A stretch of 64,000 nucleotides of DNA. Origin: DATMER01 sp963844885. GTDB lineage: Bacteria; Acidobacteriota; Thermoanaerobaculia; Multivoradales; UBA5704. Each line of letters starts with the position of its first letter. Position 1 is the first letter of the stretch. The stretch spans positions 124,001-188,000 of the forward strand of contig CAWJQA010000006.1 of assembly GCA_963844885.1 (NCBI GenBank), written 5' to 3'. This document shows, in pieces, positions 11,796-18,809 of this stretch. The notes under the pieces are model-generated. The model was not told where the DNA came from. It worked only from the letters and a program-made list of their open reading frames with translations, and did not search any database. Position numbers and translations under genes: made by a program.

Positions 11796-11884
11796 TTCTT
11801 CTTTCCCCTGGCGACAGGATGTTGAATGTGAGAGAATTTCGCACTGACATCCGAGCAGTTCGCGGAACCTACGGGAGGGTTCGA
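11796..11884 (+). promoter_or_regulatory. Duplicated upstream block, copy 2
   Basis: Near-identical counterpart of the leader at 9799-9889, including CCCCTGGCGACAGG, GTGAGAGAATTTCG and the GGGAGG ribosome-binding site. The companion 31-bp piece sits at 11317-11347. In this copy the small DPNG-motif gene and the REP-like hairpin separate the two pieces. Confidence 0.55.
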
Positions 11885-13243
11885 GTGAGCCAGCATCCGA
11901 CCGCCCTGGTGTTGGAGGGCTTCTTGAAGGGAACGCTGTCAACCAGAGTGTACCGCAAGGTCGTCCGGCACCTCTCCGGGGGCTGCGGCCAGTGCCGGGC
12001 CCTGGTCGCGGTGCCGATGGCCATCATGACGGGTGGCAAGGAGCCGGCGGACGGCGAGGCGGATGACTCTTACGGCAAGGCGATCGACCGGGCGGTCGAC
12101 CGGGCCTGTCGGACCGCCGTCCGCTGGGCCGGGGAGCGGCCACGGCCGGGGAGACGGTCGGAGCGCCTGGTCGAGGACGTCGTGAGCGGCCGGAGGGAGT
12201 GGAGCCACCTCACTTCCCGGGACCTCGCCGCCCTCGATCCGCTGACCTGGGTGGAGGTCTGGATCAAGCGGTGCGACGCGCTGCGCTTCCGCGATCCGAT
12301 CGGGATGCTCCGCGCCGCCGAGGCGGCCTGCGGCGCGGCGTACGGCCTCGACCCCGCCGTCTACGGCGAGGTCAAGCGCCAGGACACCTGCGCCCTGGCC
12401 TGGGCCGAGCTCGCCAACGCGCACCGGGTTGGCGACCAGCTCGACGAGGCCGAGCGCGCCCTGGACCGTGCCGCCGAGCACCTCGGCGCCGGCAGCGGCG
12501 ACCCCGGCCTGCTCGCCCGGCTGGCCGAGATCAGCGCCTCGCTCGCCTGCGCCCTGCGCTGTTTCGACCTGGCCCACCTCGCCGCGGACCGGGCCGGCTC
12601 CTGCTACCTGGAGGCGGGCGACCCGCACCGGGCCGGGCGGGTGTTGCTCCAGAGAAGCTATTTCGCCGAGTGCGAGGAAGAGCCCCTGGCGGCCCTGGGA
12701 TGGCTTCTGGAGGGATTCGAGCTTCTGGACCTGCGGCGCTCGCCCGAGCTCGGCCGGACCGTGATCCAGAACGCGACCCTCTACCTCGTCCGGATCGGCC
12801 GCTTCCGGGAGGCCCAGCGGCTGCTCTGGACCGCCCGGCTGCACCGGCTCCTGCCGGACGAGGGGCTGAACCGGGTCCGGCTTCGGGCTATCGAAGGGAC
12901 GATCTGGGAAGGCCTGAACGACCTCGACCGGGCGGAGCTGGCGTTCCAGCAGGCCCGGGCGGGCTATGAAGAATACGGCCTCTGGATCCAGGCCGGCATC
13001 GCGGGCCTGGAGCTGGCGAAGGTCTGGCTCCGCCAGGGCCGGCAGGACAAGGTGCTGCCGCTGGCGGAGGAGCTGCTGGAGGCCTTCATCGAGCTGGACA
13101 TTCGGCGGGAGGCGGTGGTGGCCCTGCAACTGCTGCGGAAGGCCTGCGTCCAGAAGAGACTGACGCTCGCGCTGGTGACCCGCCTTGCCGAGTTCCTGCG
13201 CGCTTTGGAGGCGCCCCCGGCCGCCAGGGCGGCCTCCCGGTAG
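11885..13243 (+). CDS. TPR protein with anti-sigma-like zinc motif, copy 2
   Basis: The 452-aa paralogue of the 9890 gene has the same plan: an N-terminal LEGFLKGTLSTRVYRKVVRH, then LSGGCGQCRALV (H-x4-C-x2-C), then TPR-like helices. Most differences are conservative and the frame is intact, so both copies appear to be under selection. The GTG start is conserved with copy 1 and has GGGAGGG upstream. The frame is open further upstream through the DPNG gene region, but that stretch is not supported. No DPNG-type gene follows it; two minus-strand HTH genes converge on it from downstream. Confidence 0.75.
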   Translation: MSQHPTALVLEGFLKGTLSTRVYRKVVRHLSGGCGQCRALVAVPMAIMTGGKEPADGEADDSYGKAIDRAVDRACRTAVRWAGERPRPGRRSERLVEDVVSGRREWSHLTSRDLAALDPLTWVEVWIKRCDALRFRDPIGMLRAAEAACGAAYGLDPAVYGEVKRQDTCALAWAELANAHRVGDQLDEAERALDRAAEHLGAGSGDPGLLARLAEISASLACALRCFDLAHLAADRAGSCYLEAGDPHRAGRVLLQRSYFAECEEEPLAALGWLLEGFELLDLRRSPELGRTVIQNATLYLVRIGRFREAQRLLWTARLHRLLPDEGLNRVRLRAIEGTIWEGLNDLDRAELAFQQARAGYEEYGLWIQAGIAGLELAKVWLRQGRQDKVLPLAEELLEAFIELDIRREAVVALQLLRKACVQKRLTLALVTRLAEFLRALEAPPAARAASR

Positions 13244-13274
13244 AGGCCCCCCACACACAAATACCACAAAAACC

Positions 13275-13775
13275 TTACCGGCGTTTGCGCGGCCTGCGGG
13301 CGCGCTTCGGCGGCGCCGCGGAATCGTCCTTCGGCTCATCCCGCGGCGGCGGGTCCAGCAGCTCGGCGATGAGGCGCCGGGCCATCTCTTCCATCTTCGG
13401 CGTGATGCTTTCGGGGTCGATCTGGGGGGTTAACCGCACAGTCTGAGGCCTGGAGGGCGTGTGCCGTTCCAGACGCTCGATCATTGCCACGACGCGCTCC
13501 ACGAGCGTCGCGCCCTTGGGCAGGATCATGTACGCCATCTGGAAAAACTCCTCGGGTGCGAGGCCCAGCGTGGCGGCCACCTCCAGAAGGTGCCGCAGCT
13601 TGAGCTCGCTGCGGCCGGCGAAGACCCGGCTCAACGTCCCCCTGCCCCACCCCAGGTCCCGCTCCACGTCCCGTACCGTCTTGTGCTTGAACCGCATGTA
13701 GCCCTGGAGAAGGTTCGTCAGCCGGTCGACCTCCACGTCCAGGAATTCCGAATGCTCTCTGGTGAGCTCGCTCAT
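13275..13775 (-). CDS. XRE-like HTH regulator, copy 1
   Basis: The 166-aa product is a probable cytoplasmic DNA-binding protein. Residues 12-75 contain a Cro/C1-type HTH: the recognition segment is around VRDVERDLGWGRGTLSRVFA, followed by LKLRHLLEVAATLGLAPEEFF. A helical region (LVERVVAMIERLERH) and a Lys/Arg-rich tail (KRARRPRKRR) follow. I chose the ATG at 13775 because a TTGTCG-N17-TATGAT promoter ends 6 nt before it and the same arrangement is conserved in copy 2. There is no Shine-Dalgarno, so the transcript is probably leaderless. It lies beside the TPR/DPNG cluster, which suggests but does not prove a regulatory link. Confidence 0.8.
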   Translation of the reverse strand: MSELTREHSEFLDVEVDRLTNLLQGYMRFKHKTVRDVERDLGWGRGTLSRVFAGRSELKLRHLLEVAATLGLAPEEFFQMAYMILPKGATLVERVVAMIERLERHTPSRPQTVRLTPQIDPESITPKMEEMARRLIAELLDPPPRDEPKDDSAAPPKRARRPRKRR

Positions 13776-13781
13776 GCCGCC

Positions 13782-13810
13782 ATCATACACCAGCACGCCA
13801 GGAACGACAA
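13782..13810 (-). promoter_or_regulatory. Leaderless-type promoter of HTH copy 1
   Basis: Minus strand: TTGTCG (13805-13810), a 17-nt spacer, TATGAT (13782-13787), 6 nt, then the ATG. Transcription should start at or next to the A of the start codon. Confidence 0.6.
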
Positions 13811-13849
13811 CCCTGCACGAAAAAGATGATACGAGCGGCTGCACCCCCG

Positions 13850-13869
13850 CCGCGGCCCGAAGGCCGCGG
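13850..13869. repeat. GC hairpin downstream of truncated HTH copy
   Basis: Perfect 8-bp stem CCGCGGCC / GGCCGCGG with a CGAA loop. It lies between the first HTH gene and the truncated copy (both minus strand). It could end transcription of the truncated copy, but no T-tract follows. Confidence 0.4.
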
Positions 13870-13894
13870 GCTTCATTCCGCCGCGGGGGTGGCC

Positions 13895-14164
13895 TTACTT
13901 GACTTGCGTTTGCGCGGTTTGCGGAGGCGTTTCGGCGGAGTCGGAGGGTCCGTCCTTCGGCTCATCTTTCGGCGGCGACTCGCCCAGCTCGGCGAGGAGA
14001 CGCCGGACCACCTGATCGATCAACAGCGGGATGCTTGCGCGGTCGATCTGGGGGGTCGGCATTACGGATCTGGACCTGTCGACCATCCCTGGTCCCAGAA
14101 GCTCGACCAACCCCACGACGCGCTCCACGGCCGGTGAGCGCTTGGGAGAAATCGGCTTTGCCAT
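13895..14164 (-). pseudogene. Truncated HTH paralogue (C-terminal half only)
   Basis: This 89-codon frame starts MAKPISPKRSPAVERVVGLVELLG. It aligns with the middle and C-terminal part of the two flanking HTH proteins (MAYMILPKGATLVERVVAMIERLER), continuing through PQIDRASIPLLIDQVVRRLLAELGE. The whole HTH domain is missing. It may be a decayed copy or a small protein that keeps only the C-terminal interaction region. Upstream DNA does not contain the leaderless promoter found at the two full copies, which favours decay. Confidence 0.6.
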
Positions 14165-14226
14165 CTTTAAGAGTACCTCAAGAGTGATGTCTACAGGAAT
14201 CGGCCTCGACGGAGTGCAGGACCGCC

Positions 14227-14718
14227 TTACCCGCGTTTGCGGGAGCGCTTCGGCGAAGCCGCGGAATCATCCTTCAACTCATCCAGGGGCGGCGGGTCCA
14301 ACCGCTCGGCGAGGAGGCGCCGGACCATCTCTCCCATCATCGGCGTGAGGCTCTCGATGTCGATCTGGGAGGCCGCCTGCACGGGCTGGGGCCTGACGGC
14401 CGTGCGCCGTTCCAGATGCTCGATCATCGCCACGACGCGCTCCACGACCGTCGCGCCCTTGGGCAGGATCATGTACGCCATGTAGAAGAAATCCTCGGGA
14501 GTGAGGCCCAGGGTGGCGGCCACCTCCAGGATGTGCCGCAGCTTGAGCTCGCTGCGCCCCGCGAAGATCCGGTTCAACGTGCCCCTGCCCCAGCCCAGGT
14601 CCCGCTCCACGTCCCGCACCGTCGTTTGCCTGAAGCGCATGTAGCCTTGGAGAAGCTCCGTCAGCCGGTCGACCTCCGCCCCGAGGGATTCCAAATGCTT
14701 CTTGGTGAGCGCGCTCAT
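14227..14718 (-). CDS. XRE-like HTH regulator, copy 2
   Basis: The 163-aa protein is closely related to the 13275-13775 product. The HTH spans residues 12-75 (VRDVERDLGWGRGTLNRIFA, LKLRHILEVAATLGLTPEDFF), followed by a helical linker and a basic tail ending KRSRKRG. The ATG at 14718 is preceded by a TTGTCA-N17-TAGGAT promoter at a distance of 6 nt and no Shine-Dalgarno, the same arrangement as copy 1. With the truncated copy between them, this gives a three-member tandem family. Confidence 0.8.
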   Translation of the reverse strand: MSALTKKHLESLGAEVDRLTELLQGYMRFRQTTVRDVERDLGWGRGTLNRIFAGRSELKLRHILEVAATLGLTPEDFFYMAYMILPKGATVVERVVAMIEHLERRTAVRPQPVQAASQIDIESLTPMMGEMVRRLLAERLDPPPLDELKDDSAASPKRSRKRG

Positions 14719-14724
14719 GCCGCC

Positions 14725-14753
14725 ATCCTACATCAGCACGCCAGGAATGACAA
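14725..14753 (-). promoter_or_regulatory. Leaderless-type promoter of HTH copy 2
   Basis: Minus strand: TTGTCA (14748-14753), 17-nt spacer, TAGGAT (14725-14730), then 6 nt to the ATG. The spacer is nearly identical to that of copy 1 (TTCCTGGCGTGCTGRTG). Confidence 0.65.
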
Positions 14754-14776
14754 CCCTGCATGAAAAAGATGACACG

Positions 14777-14821
14777 CCCCCGAGGGCCGGCACCTGCGCT
14801 CCGCCGCGGAGCGAGCGCCGG
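14777..14821. repeat. Dispersed 45-bp GC-rich repeat, copy A
   Basis: Begins CCCGAGGGCCGGCACCTGCG and contains a perfect 7-bp hairpin (CGCTCCG, loop CCG, CGGAGCG). A close copy lies at 24127-24171. It directly precedes the 42-bp tandem repeat block. Confidence 0.5.
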
Positions 14822-14838
14822 AGCCCGGGGCGCGCCGC

Positions 14839-15048
14839 CCCCCCATGACAGTTTCACTTCCCCCCGGCGGGGCGTGCCATCCCCCCGCGACAGTTTCACT
14901 TCCCCCCGGCGGGGCGTGCCGTCCCCCCGCGACAGTTTCACTTCCCCCCGACGGGGGGCGCCGTCCCCCCGCGACAGTTTCGCTTCCCCCCGACGGGGGG
15001 CGCCGTCCCCCCGCGACAGTTTCGCTTCCCCCCGGCGGGGGGCGCCGC
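14839..15048. repeat. 42-bp tandem repeat, left block (5 units)
   Basis: Five adjacent 42-bp units begin at 14839, 14881, 14923, 14965 and 15007. Each holds GACAGTTTC(A/G)CTTCCCCCC followed by a GC palindrome of the CCCCCC-GAC-GGGGGG type. Three further units of the same repeat lie on the other side of the IS element, at 16646-16762. There are no unique spacers, so it is not a CRISPR array. Confidence 0.85.
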
Positions 15049-15056
15049 GGAACCTG

Positions 15057-16100
15057 TCAAGCCCCCTGAGACAAGTTTGTTGGAGAAATTAGGGAAGGGT
15101 CCGGCGCCAAGGGGTTGTCGGGCGGGTTGATCCAGACAGCATGAGGTAGAGCCTGTGGTGCCGGGGTCCGGTTGAAGCGTTCTGGGTGAGCGCGGTAGGC
15201 GGCCTCGAGGGTCTCGGCGCGTTGTCTCAGGATCTGAGGGGCGCGTAGGAAGTGGACATCGGCGGGGGTGAGCAAGGCGATTCCGGAGTGGCGATGTTGG
15301 TGGTTGTACCAGTCGAAGAAGGCTCTGCAGAAGGCTTTGGCCTCCAGCAAGGAGGCGAAGCGATCGGGAAACTTTGGGTCGTACTTGAGGGTTTTGAACT
15401 GTGCCTCGGAGTAGGGGTTGTCGTTGCTGGTATACGGCCGGCTGTGGCTCTTGGCGACATCGAGCTCGGCGAGCAGTTGGGTGACCGGTTTGGCGGTCAT
15501 GCAGGAGCCGCGGTCGGCGTGCAGAGTCAGTTGTCCCGGCGGGATGTCGTACTTGGCGATGGTCTCGCGGATGAATCGCTCGGCGAGGTTCTTGCTTTCC
15601 CCCTCGGCCAGCAGCCAGCCGGCGACATAGCGGCTGTAGATGTCGAGGATGACGTAGAGCGAGTAGGTGGAGCCTTTGATGGGACCCCGCAGCTTGGTGA
15701 TGTCCCAGGACCAGACCTGGTTGGGGGCGGTGGCGATCAGTTCGGGCCGTTGATAGTTGGGATGGCGGAGTTGGTTGCGCCGTTCACGGACCTCGTCGTG
15801 GCTGTGCAGGATGCGGTAGAAGGTGCGGATCGAGCAAAGGTAGAGTCCCTCGTCGAGCAAGGTGGCATAGATCTGTGCGGGTGAGGAGTCGGCAAAGCGT
15901 GGGCTATGGAGCAGGTCGAGGGCCTGCCGGCGCTCCTCGGGGCTCAGGGCACGTTTGGGCGTAGGTCGAGGGCGCTGGACGGAGGAAGGCTGTACCGGCG
16001 CCTGGCGGCGCCGGTACAGCGTCGCTCGTGGCACCCGCAGAGTCTGGCAGGCGGCCTGCCAGCCCACCTCCTGAGCCAGTTCATCGACCAGCCGAATCAA
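15057..16100 (-). CDS. IS3-family transposase OrfB (DDE integrase core)
   Basis: The 347-aa catalytic subunit carries an HTH_21-like N-terminal part, then the rve integrase core. The DDE triad is visible as WDITKLRG (D), LHADRGSCM (D) and NPYSEAQFKTLKY (E). The frame is intact. It begins with TTG at 16100, which overlaps the OrfA stop as TTGA; this points to coupled reinitiation rather than, or in addition to, the usual -1 frameshift that makes OrfAB. The stop lies only a few bases inside the left terminal repeat. Confidence 0.88.
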   Translation of the reverse strand: MIRLVDELAQEVGWQAACQTLRVPRATLYRRRQAPVQPSSVQRPRPTPKRALSPEERRQALDLLHSPRFADSSPAQIYATLLDEGLYLCSIRTFYRILHSHDEVRERRNQLRHPNYQRPELIATAPNQVWSWDITKLRGPIKGSTYSLYVILDIYSRYVAGWLLAEGESKNLAERFIRETIAKYDIPPGQLTLHADRGSCMTAKPVTQLLAELDVAKSHSRPYTSNDNPYSEAQFKTLKYDPKFPDRFASLLEAKAFCRAFFDWYNHQHRHSGIALLTPADVHFLRAPQILRQRAETLEAAYRAHPERFNRTPAPQALPHAVWINPPDNPLAPDPSLISPTNLSQGA

Positions 16101-16573
16101 CTGATCTTGTCGCTGGTGTCGGTCTCGTCCAGGCTGAGACCAAGAAGCTCCGAGACTTTTTTTTGGACGTCGATAATCTTGGCTGCTTGGTGCAGCTTGG
16201 CCTGGAGCCGCTCGTTCTCCCGCTCGAGTTGCCGGATCCGCTGCTTGAGCTCAGCGTCCGAGTCCGCCTTGCGTCCACGCATCCCCTCCAGGGTACCCAA
16301 ACGATGGTGCTTGCGCCACTTGCTCAGGTGTGAGGCGTACAAGCCTTCCCGGCGCAGGAGCGCGGCGATCTCGCCGGGGTTCTTGCAGGCGTCCGCTTCA
16401 TGGAGGAGATGGAGCTTGTACGTGCCCGAGAATTGGCGTCTTTGCGCCTTGACCTCCGGCTCCGGAACCGGCCGCAGACCACGGCTCGCCCGCGCCGGGG
16501 AGGAGGGGGGCATGCCCCCCTCCTCCCCGGCCTCCTCTGGACCCTCCCACCTTCTGACCCTCTCCACCTTCAT
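16097..16573 (-). CDS. IS3-family transposase OrfA
   Basis: The 158-aa protein recognises the element ends. Residues 42-100 contain an HTH_Tnp_1-type fold (KAQRRQFSGTYKLHLLHEAD, then GLYASHLSKWRKHH). A leucine-zipper-like coiled coil follows (ELKQRIRQLERENERLQAKL), as usual for IS3 OrfA. The ATG at 16573 has GAGAGGAGAGGAC upstream. An in-frame ATG at 16513 sits at the centre of a 36-bp perfect palindrome, so a shorter form is conceivable. Confidence 0.82.
   Translation of the reverse strand: MKVERVRRWEGPEEAGEEGGMPPSSPARASRGLRPVPEPEVKAQRRQFSGTYKLHLLHEADACKNPGEIAALLRREGLYASHLSKWRKHHRLGTLEGMRGRKADSDAELKQRIRQLERENERLQAKLHQAAKIIDVQKKVSELLGLSLDETDTSDKIS
16495..16530. repeat. 36-bp perfect palindrome inside orfA
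   Basis: Arms CCGGGGAGGAGGGGGGCA / TGCCCCCCTCCTCCCCGG with no spacer. It spans an internal ATG of orfA (16511-16513 on the minus strand). It could fold as a strong mRNA hairpin that limits transposase translation. Confidence 0.8.
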
Positions 16574-16645
16574 TGTCCTCTCCTCTCTGCTTCCCTCATT
16601 TTCCCGCCCTCCCGTGTCTCAGAGGATGTTGGCAGAGAGGGCCGT

Positions 16646-16762
16646 CCCCCCGCGACAGTTTCACTTCCCCCCGACGGGGGGCGCCGTCCCCCCGTGACAG
16701 TTTCGCTTCCCCCCGACGGGGGGCGCCGTCCCCCCGTGACAGTTTCGCTTCCCCCCGGCGGG
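16646..16762. repeat. 42-bp tandem repeat, right block (3 units)
   Basis: Units begin at 16646, 16688 and 16730, the last one partial. The sequence matches the left block at 14839-15048, with GTGACAGTTTCGCTT variants. It ends 7 bp before a candidate promoter for the secreted-protein gene at 16886. Confidence 0.85.
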
Positions 16763-16768
16763 CAACGA

Positions 16769-16797
16769 TTGACTCCCCCGGGATCCCCGCGTACTCT
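16769..16797 (+). promoter_or_regulatory. Candidate promoter for the gene at 16886
   Basis: TTGACT (16769-16774), 17-nt spacer, TACTCT (16792-16797). The -35 is good and the -10 is weak. It predicts a leader of about 80 nt. Confidence 0.4.
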
Positions 16798-16810
16798 TTT
16801 TAGAGATTCT

Positions 16811-16830
16811 TAGACGCTATCCAGCGTCTA
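16811..16830 (+). promoter_or_regulatory. 8-bp inverted repeat in the leader
   Basis: Perfect palindromic arms TAGACGCT and AGCGTCTA around ATCC, downstream of the candidate promoter. It could be an operator or a leader hairpin. Confidence 0.4.
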
Positions 16831-16885
16831 TGCTCCAGCCATCGTCCTCATCGAAATTGGCCTCGGTTCGCCGGAGGAGAGAGAC

Positions 16886-18808
16886 ATGCGCGTATCTCCG
16901 TGGGGAAGGACTGGGTGTGCCGCTGTGCTCGCCCTGGTGGGCAGCGGGGCGGCCCTGGGCCAGAGCTTGGCATCGGACTTCTACACGGTCACCCCGTGCC
17001 GGATCTACGACAGCCGGACCGAAGACGGGCCGTTCGTGCCCGGGGAGCAGCGGGAGCTCCAGGTGGCAACCGCCTGCGGCATTCCGTACGACGCCGTGGC
17101 CGTGGCCGCCAACGTCACCGCCGTCGATCCGACGGCAGCCGGAAATTTCTCGATCTTCCCCGACTCGACCCACCCCACCGGGACCAACGCGCTGAGCTAC
17201 AAGTCCGGCGTGACGGTCGCGGTGGGCGGCATCTACCCGCTGAGCGGCAACGGCCTCGGCACGCTCTCCCTCCTGACGGACCTCCCGGCGGGGCAGGTCG
17301 ATCTGGTGTTCGACGTCACGGGCTACTTCGTGAGAAGTCCCGGTGGGCCGAGCCCGGTGATCGTGCCGGCCTGCAAGACCGGCTCACCCGTCAAGGCCAT
17401 CGACTGCTGGGAGGGCAGCATCAAGCTCAGCGGGAGCATCCCGACGGTTCAGGCGGATCGTAACGCGTTCTACACCAAGCTATACCGGGATACGAAGATC
17501 AAGGTCACCTTCACTCGGACCACCTCGACTCCCCTGGTGTACACCACCTACGCCTTCTGGGATGGCGAGCTCACTTTCACCTTCCGCACCGCCTTTCCGT
17601 ACCTGGGCACCTGGAAATGGGAGGCCGTTTGCGAGCAAGGTTGCCAGGGCCGCACGCTCAGCCAGACGCTGGGCTCTGTGACGGTGGATCCCCGGCGCCA
17701 GAGCCCCATCATCTACTCGCGCGGATTCCTCGACGTCCATCCCTCCGGCCGGTATCTCAAGCATCAGAATGGGACCAAGTTCTTCTGGCTCGGAGACACC
17801 GCCTGGGCCGCGCCGATGCGCACGAGCCAGGTGGCCAACTCCGGTACTACCTGGACTACGTATCTGGCCAGCCGTGCGGCGACGCCCGGCAACTACACCC
17901 CGCCGGGCAGCGCCCCGACCGCGGGCAAATACTCGGTGATCCAGGTCTCCCTGGCGTTTCACGTCGGCGCGGGTGGGTACACGGCCTGTACCGGCCTGGA
18001 GTGCATACCCACGGCAAAGCGCACAGCCTTCACGACCACCGGCTCGATCAAGACAGTCCCGAGCTCCAGCTCGTACTGGAATCCCGACTATTGGCGCAAT
18101 CTGGACCGTCTCGTCTACCAGGCCAATGAGAAGGGCCTGGTGGTGGTGCTCACCGGAGTCATGGACCCGTTCGGCGTGGGCTCGAACAGTCTTACAGACA
18201 GTGGCAGTCTTACCACCTTCGCCAGGAACCTCGCCGCGCGCATGGCCGGATTCTTCGTCATCTACTCGGTAGGATGGGACAATCGTGTCGAGAAGGCCAC
18301 CTATGCTTGCGGCAGCGACGACCAGGCAAGCTCTGTGGTGAACGGCTTCACGCCGCTCGTGGAGCCGACAGACGTCACTGCCTTGATGAAGGCCGTTGGA
18401 ACGGCCCTGAACGGGGCGACGGGCAGCCTCATCACCACTCACCTCGGCGGCGCCTCACCTTTCCTCGGCGCCGACAACTACTTCCACGATCCCGGCGCCG
18501 ACAGCCTGAACGCGCCCCTCGCTTCCCCCTATTCGTACTTCCATCGCGAGCCCTGGCTCGACTTCCACCTCTTCCAGAGCGGCCAGTGCAACACCAACCG
18601 GGCCTCGGTGTTTCAGAACGGCACTTGTGATCATCTCGTCCTGGAGCCGCAACTCGCCTGCGTCATGCGCCGGGCCCGCACCATGCCGCCCAAATTCCTC
18701 TCGCTGAAGTCCGACGACACTCCCCTCGGCAGCTCCGCCCTGGTCAAGCCCGTGGTCAACGGCGAGGCGCGCTACGAGCGCACCGTCCCCCGCAGGCCAG
18801 CAGCCTGA
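16886..18808 (+). CDS. Secreted DUF5060/DUF4038 glycosidase-like protein, N-terminal part (frameshifted)
   Basis: The 640-codon frame encodes a signal peptide and then a beta-rich domain (FYTVTPCRIYDSRTEDGPF to DLVFDVTGYFV), a common secreted-protein module. A DUF5060-like Ig segment follows (GSIKLSGSIPTVQ to LGTWKWEAVC), then the start of a DUF4038 (apiosidase-like) TIM-barrel domain with KFFWLGDTAWAAPMR near residue 300. These proteins are thought to act on plant-type glycans. The frame ends shortly after ARYERTVP. One extra C in the run at 18787-18791 accounts for this: removing it restores TVPAGQQPEVAD and joins the frame at 18810. The start is supported by GGAGGAGAGAGAC. Confidence 0.7.
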   Translation: MRVSPWGRTGCAAVLALVGSGAALGQSLASDFYTVTPCRIYDSRTEDGPFVPGEQRELQVATACGIPYDAVAVAANVTAVDPTAAGNFSIFPDSTHPTGTNALSYKSGVTVAVGGIYPLSGNGLGTLSLLTDLPAGQVDLVFDVTGYFVRSPGGPSPVIVPACKTGSPVKAIDCWEGSIKLSGSIPTVQADRNAFYTKLYRDTKIKVTFTRTTSTPLVYTTYAFWDGELTFTFRTAFPYLGTWKWEAVCEQGCQGRTLSQTLGSVTVDPRRQSPIIYSRGFLDVHPSGRYLKHQNGTKFFWLGDTAWAAPMRTSQVANSGTTWTTYLASRAATPGNYTPPGSAPTAGKYSVIQVSLAFHVGAGGYTACTGLECIPTAKRTAFTTTGSIKTVPSSSSYWNPDYWRNLDRLVYQANEKGLVVVLTGVMDPFGVGSNSLTDSGSLTTFARNLAARMAGFFVIYSVGWDNRVEKATYACGSDDQASSVVNGFTPLVEPTDVTALMKAVGTALNGATGSLITTHLGGASPFLGADNYFHDPGADSLNAPLASPYSYFHREPWLDFHLFQSGQCNTNRASVFQNGTCDHLVLEPQLACVMRRARTMPPKFLSLKSDDTPLGSSALVKPVVNGEARYERTVPRRPAA

Positions 18809-18809
18809 A

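Larger units (their letters stand above)
15054..16634 (-). mobile_element. IS3-family insertion sequence
   Basis: About 1.58 kb with two transposase frames on the minus strand. Imperfect terminal inverted repeats start TGTCAAG and share CTGAGACA inside (left 15054-15073, right about 16615-16634). The ends begin TG and finish CA, as expected for IS3. A short target duplication is not evident. It lies between two blocks of one 42-bp repeat, which suggests insertion into that array followed by small rearrangements, or preferential targeting of it. Confidence 0.8.

Noticed and set aside
14839..15048. Possible CRISPR array
   Set aside because: Units are contiguous 42-bp repeats without unique spacers, and there are no cas genes nearby.
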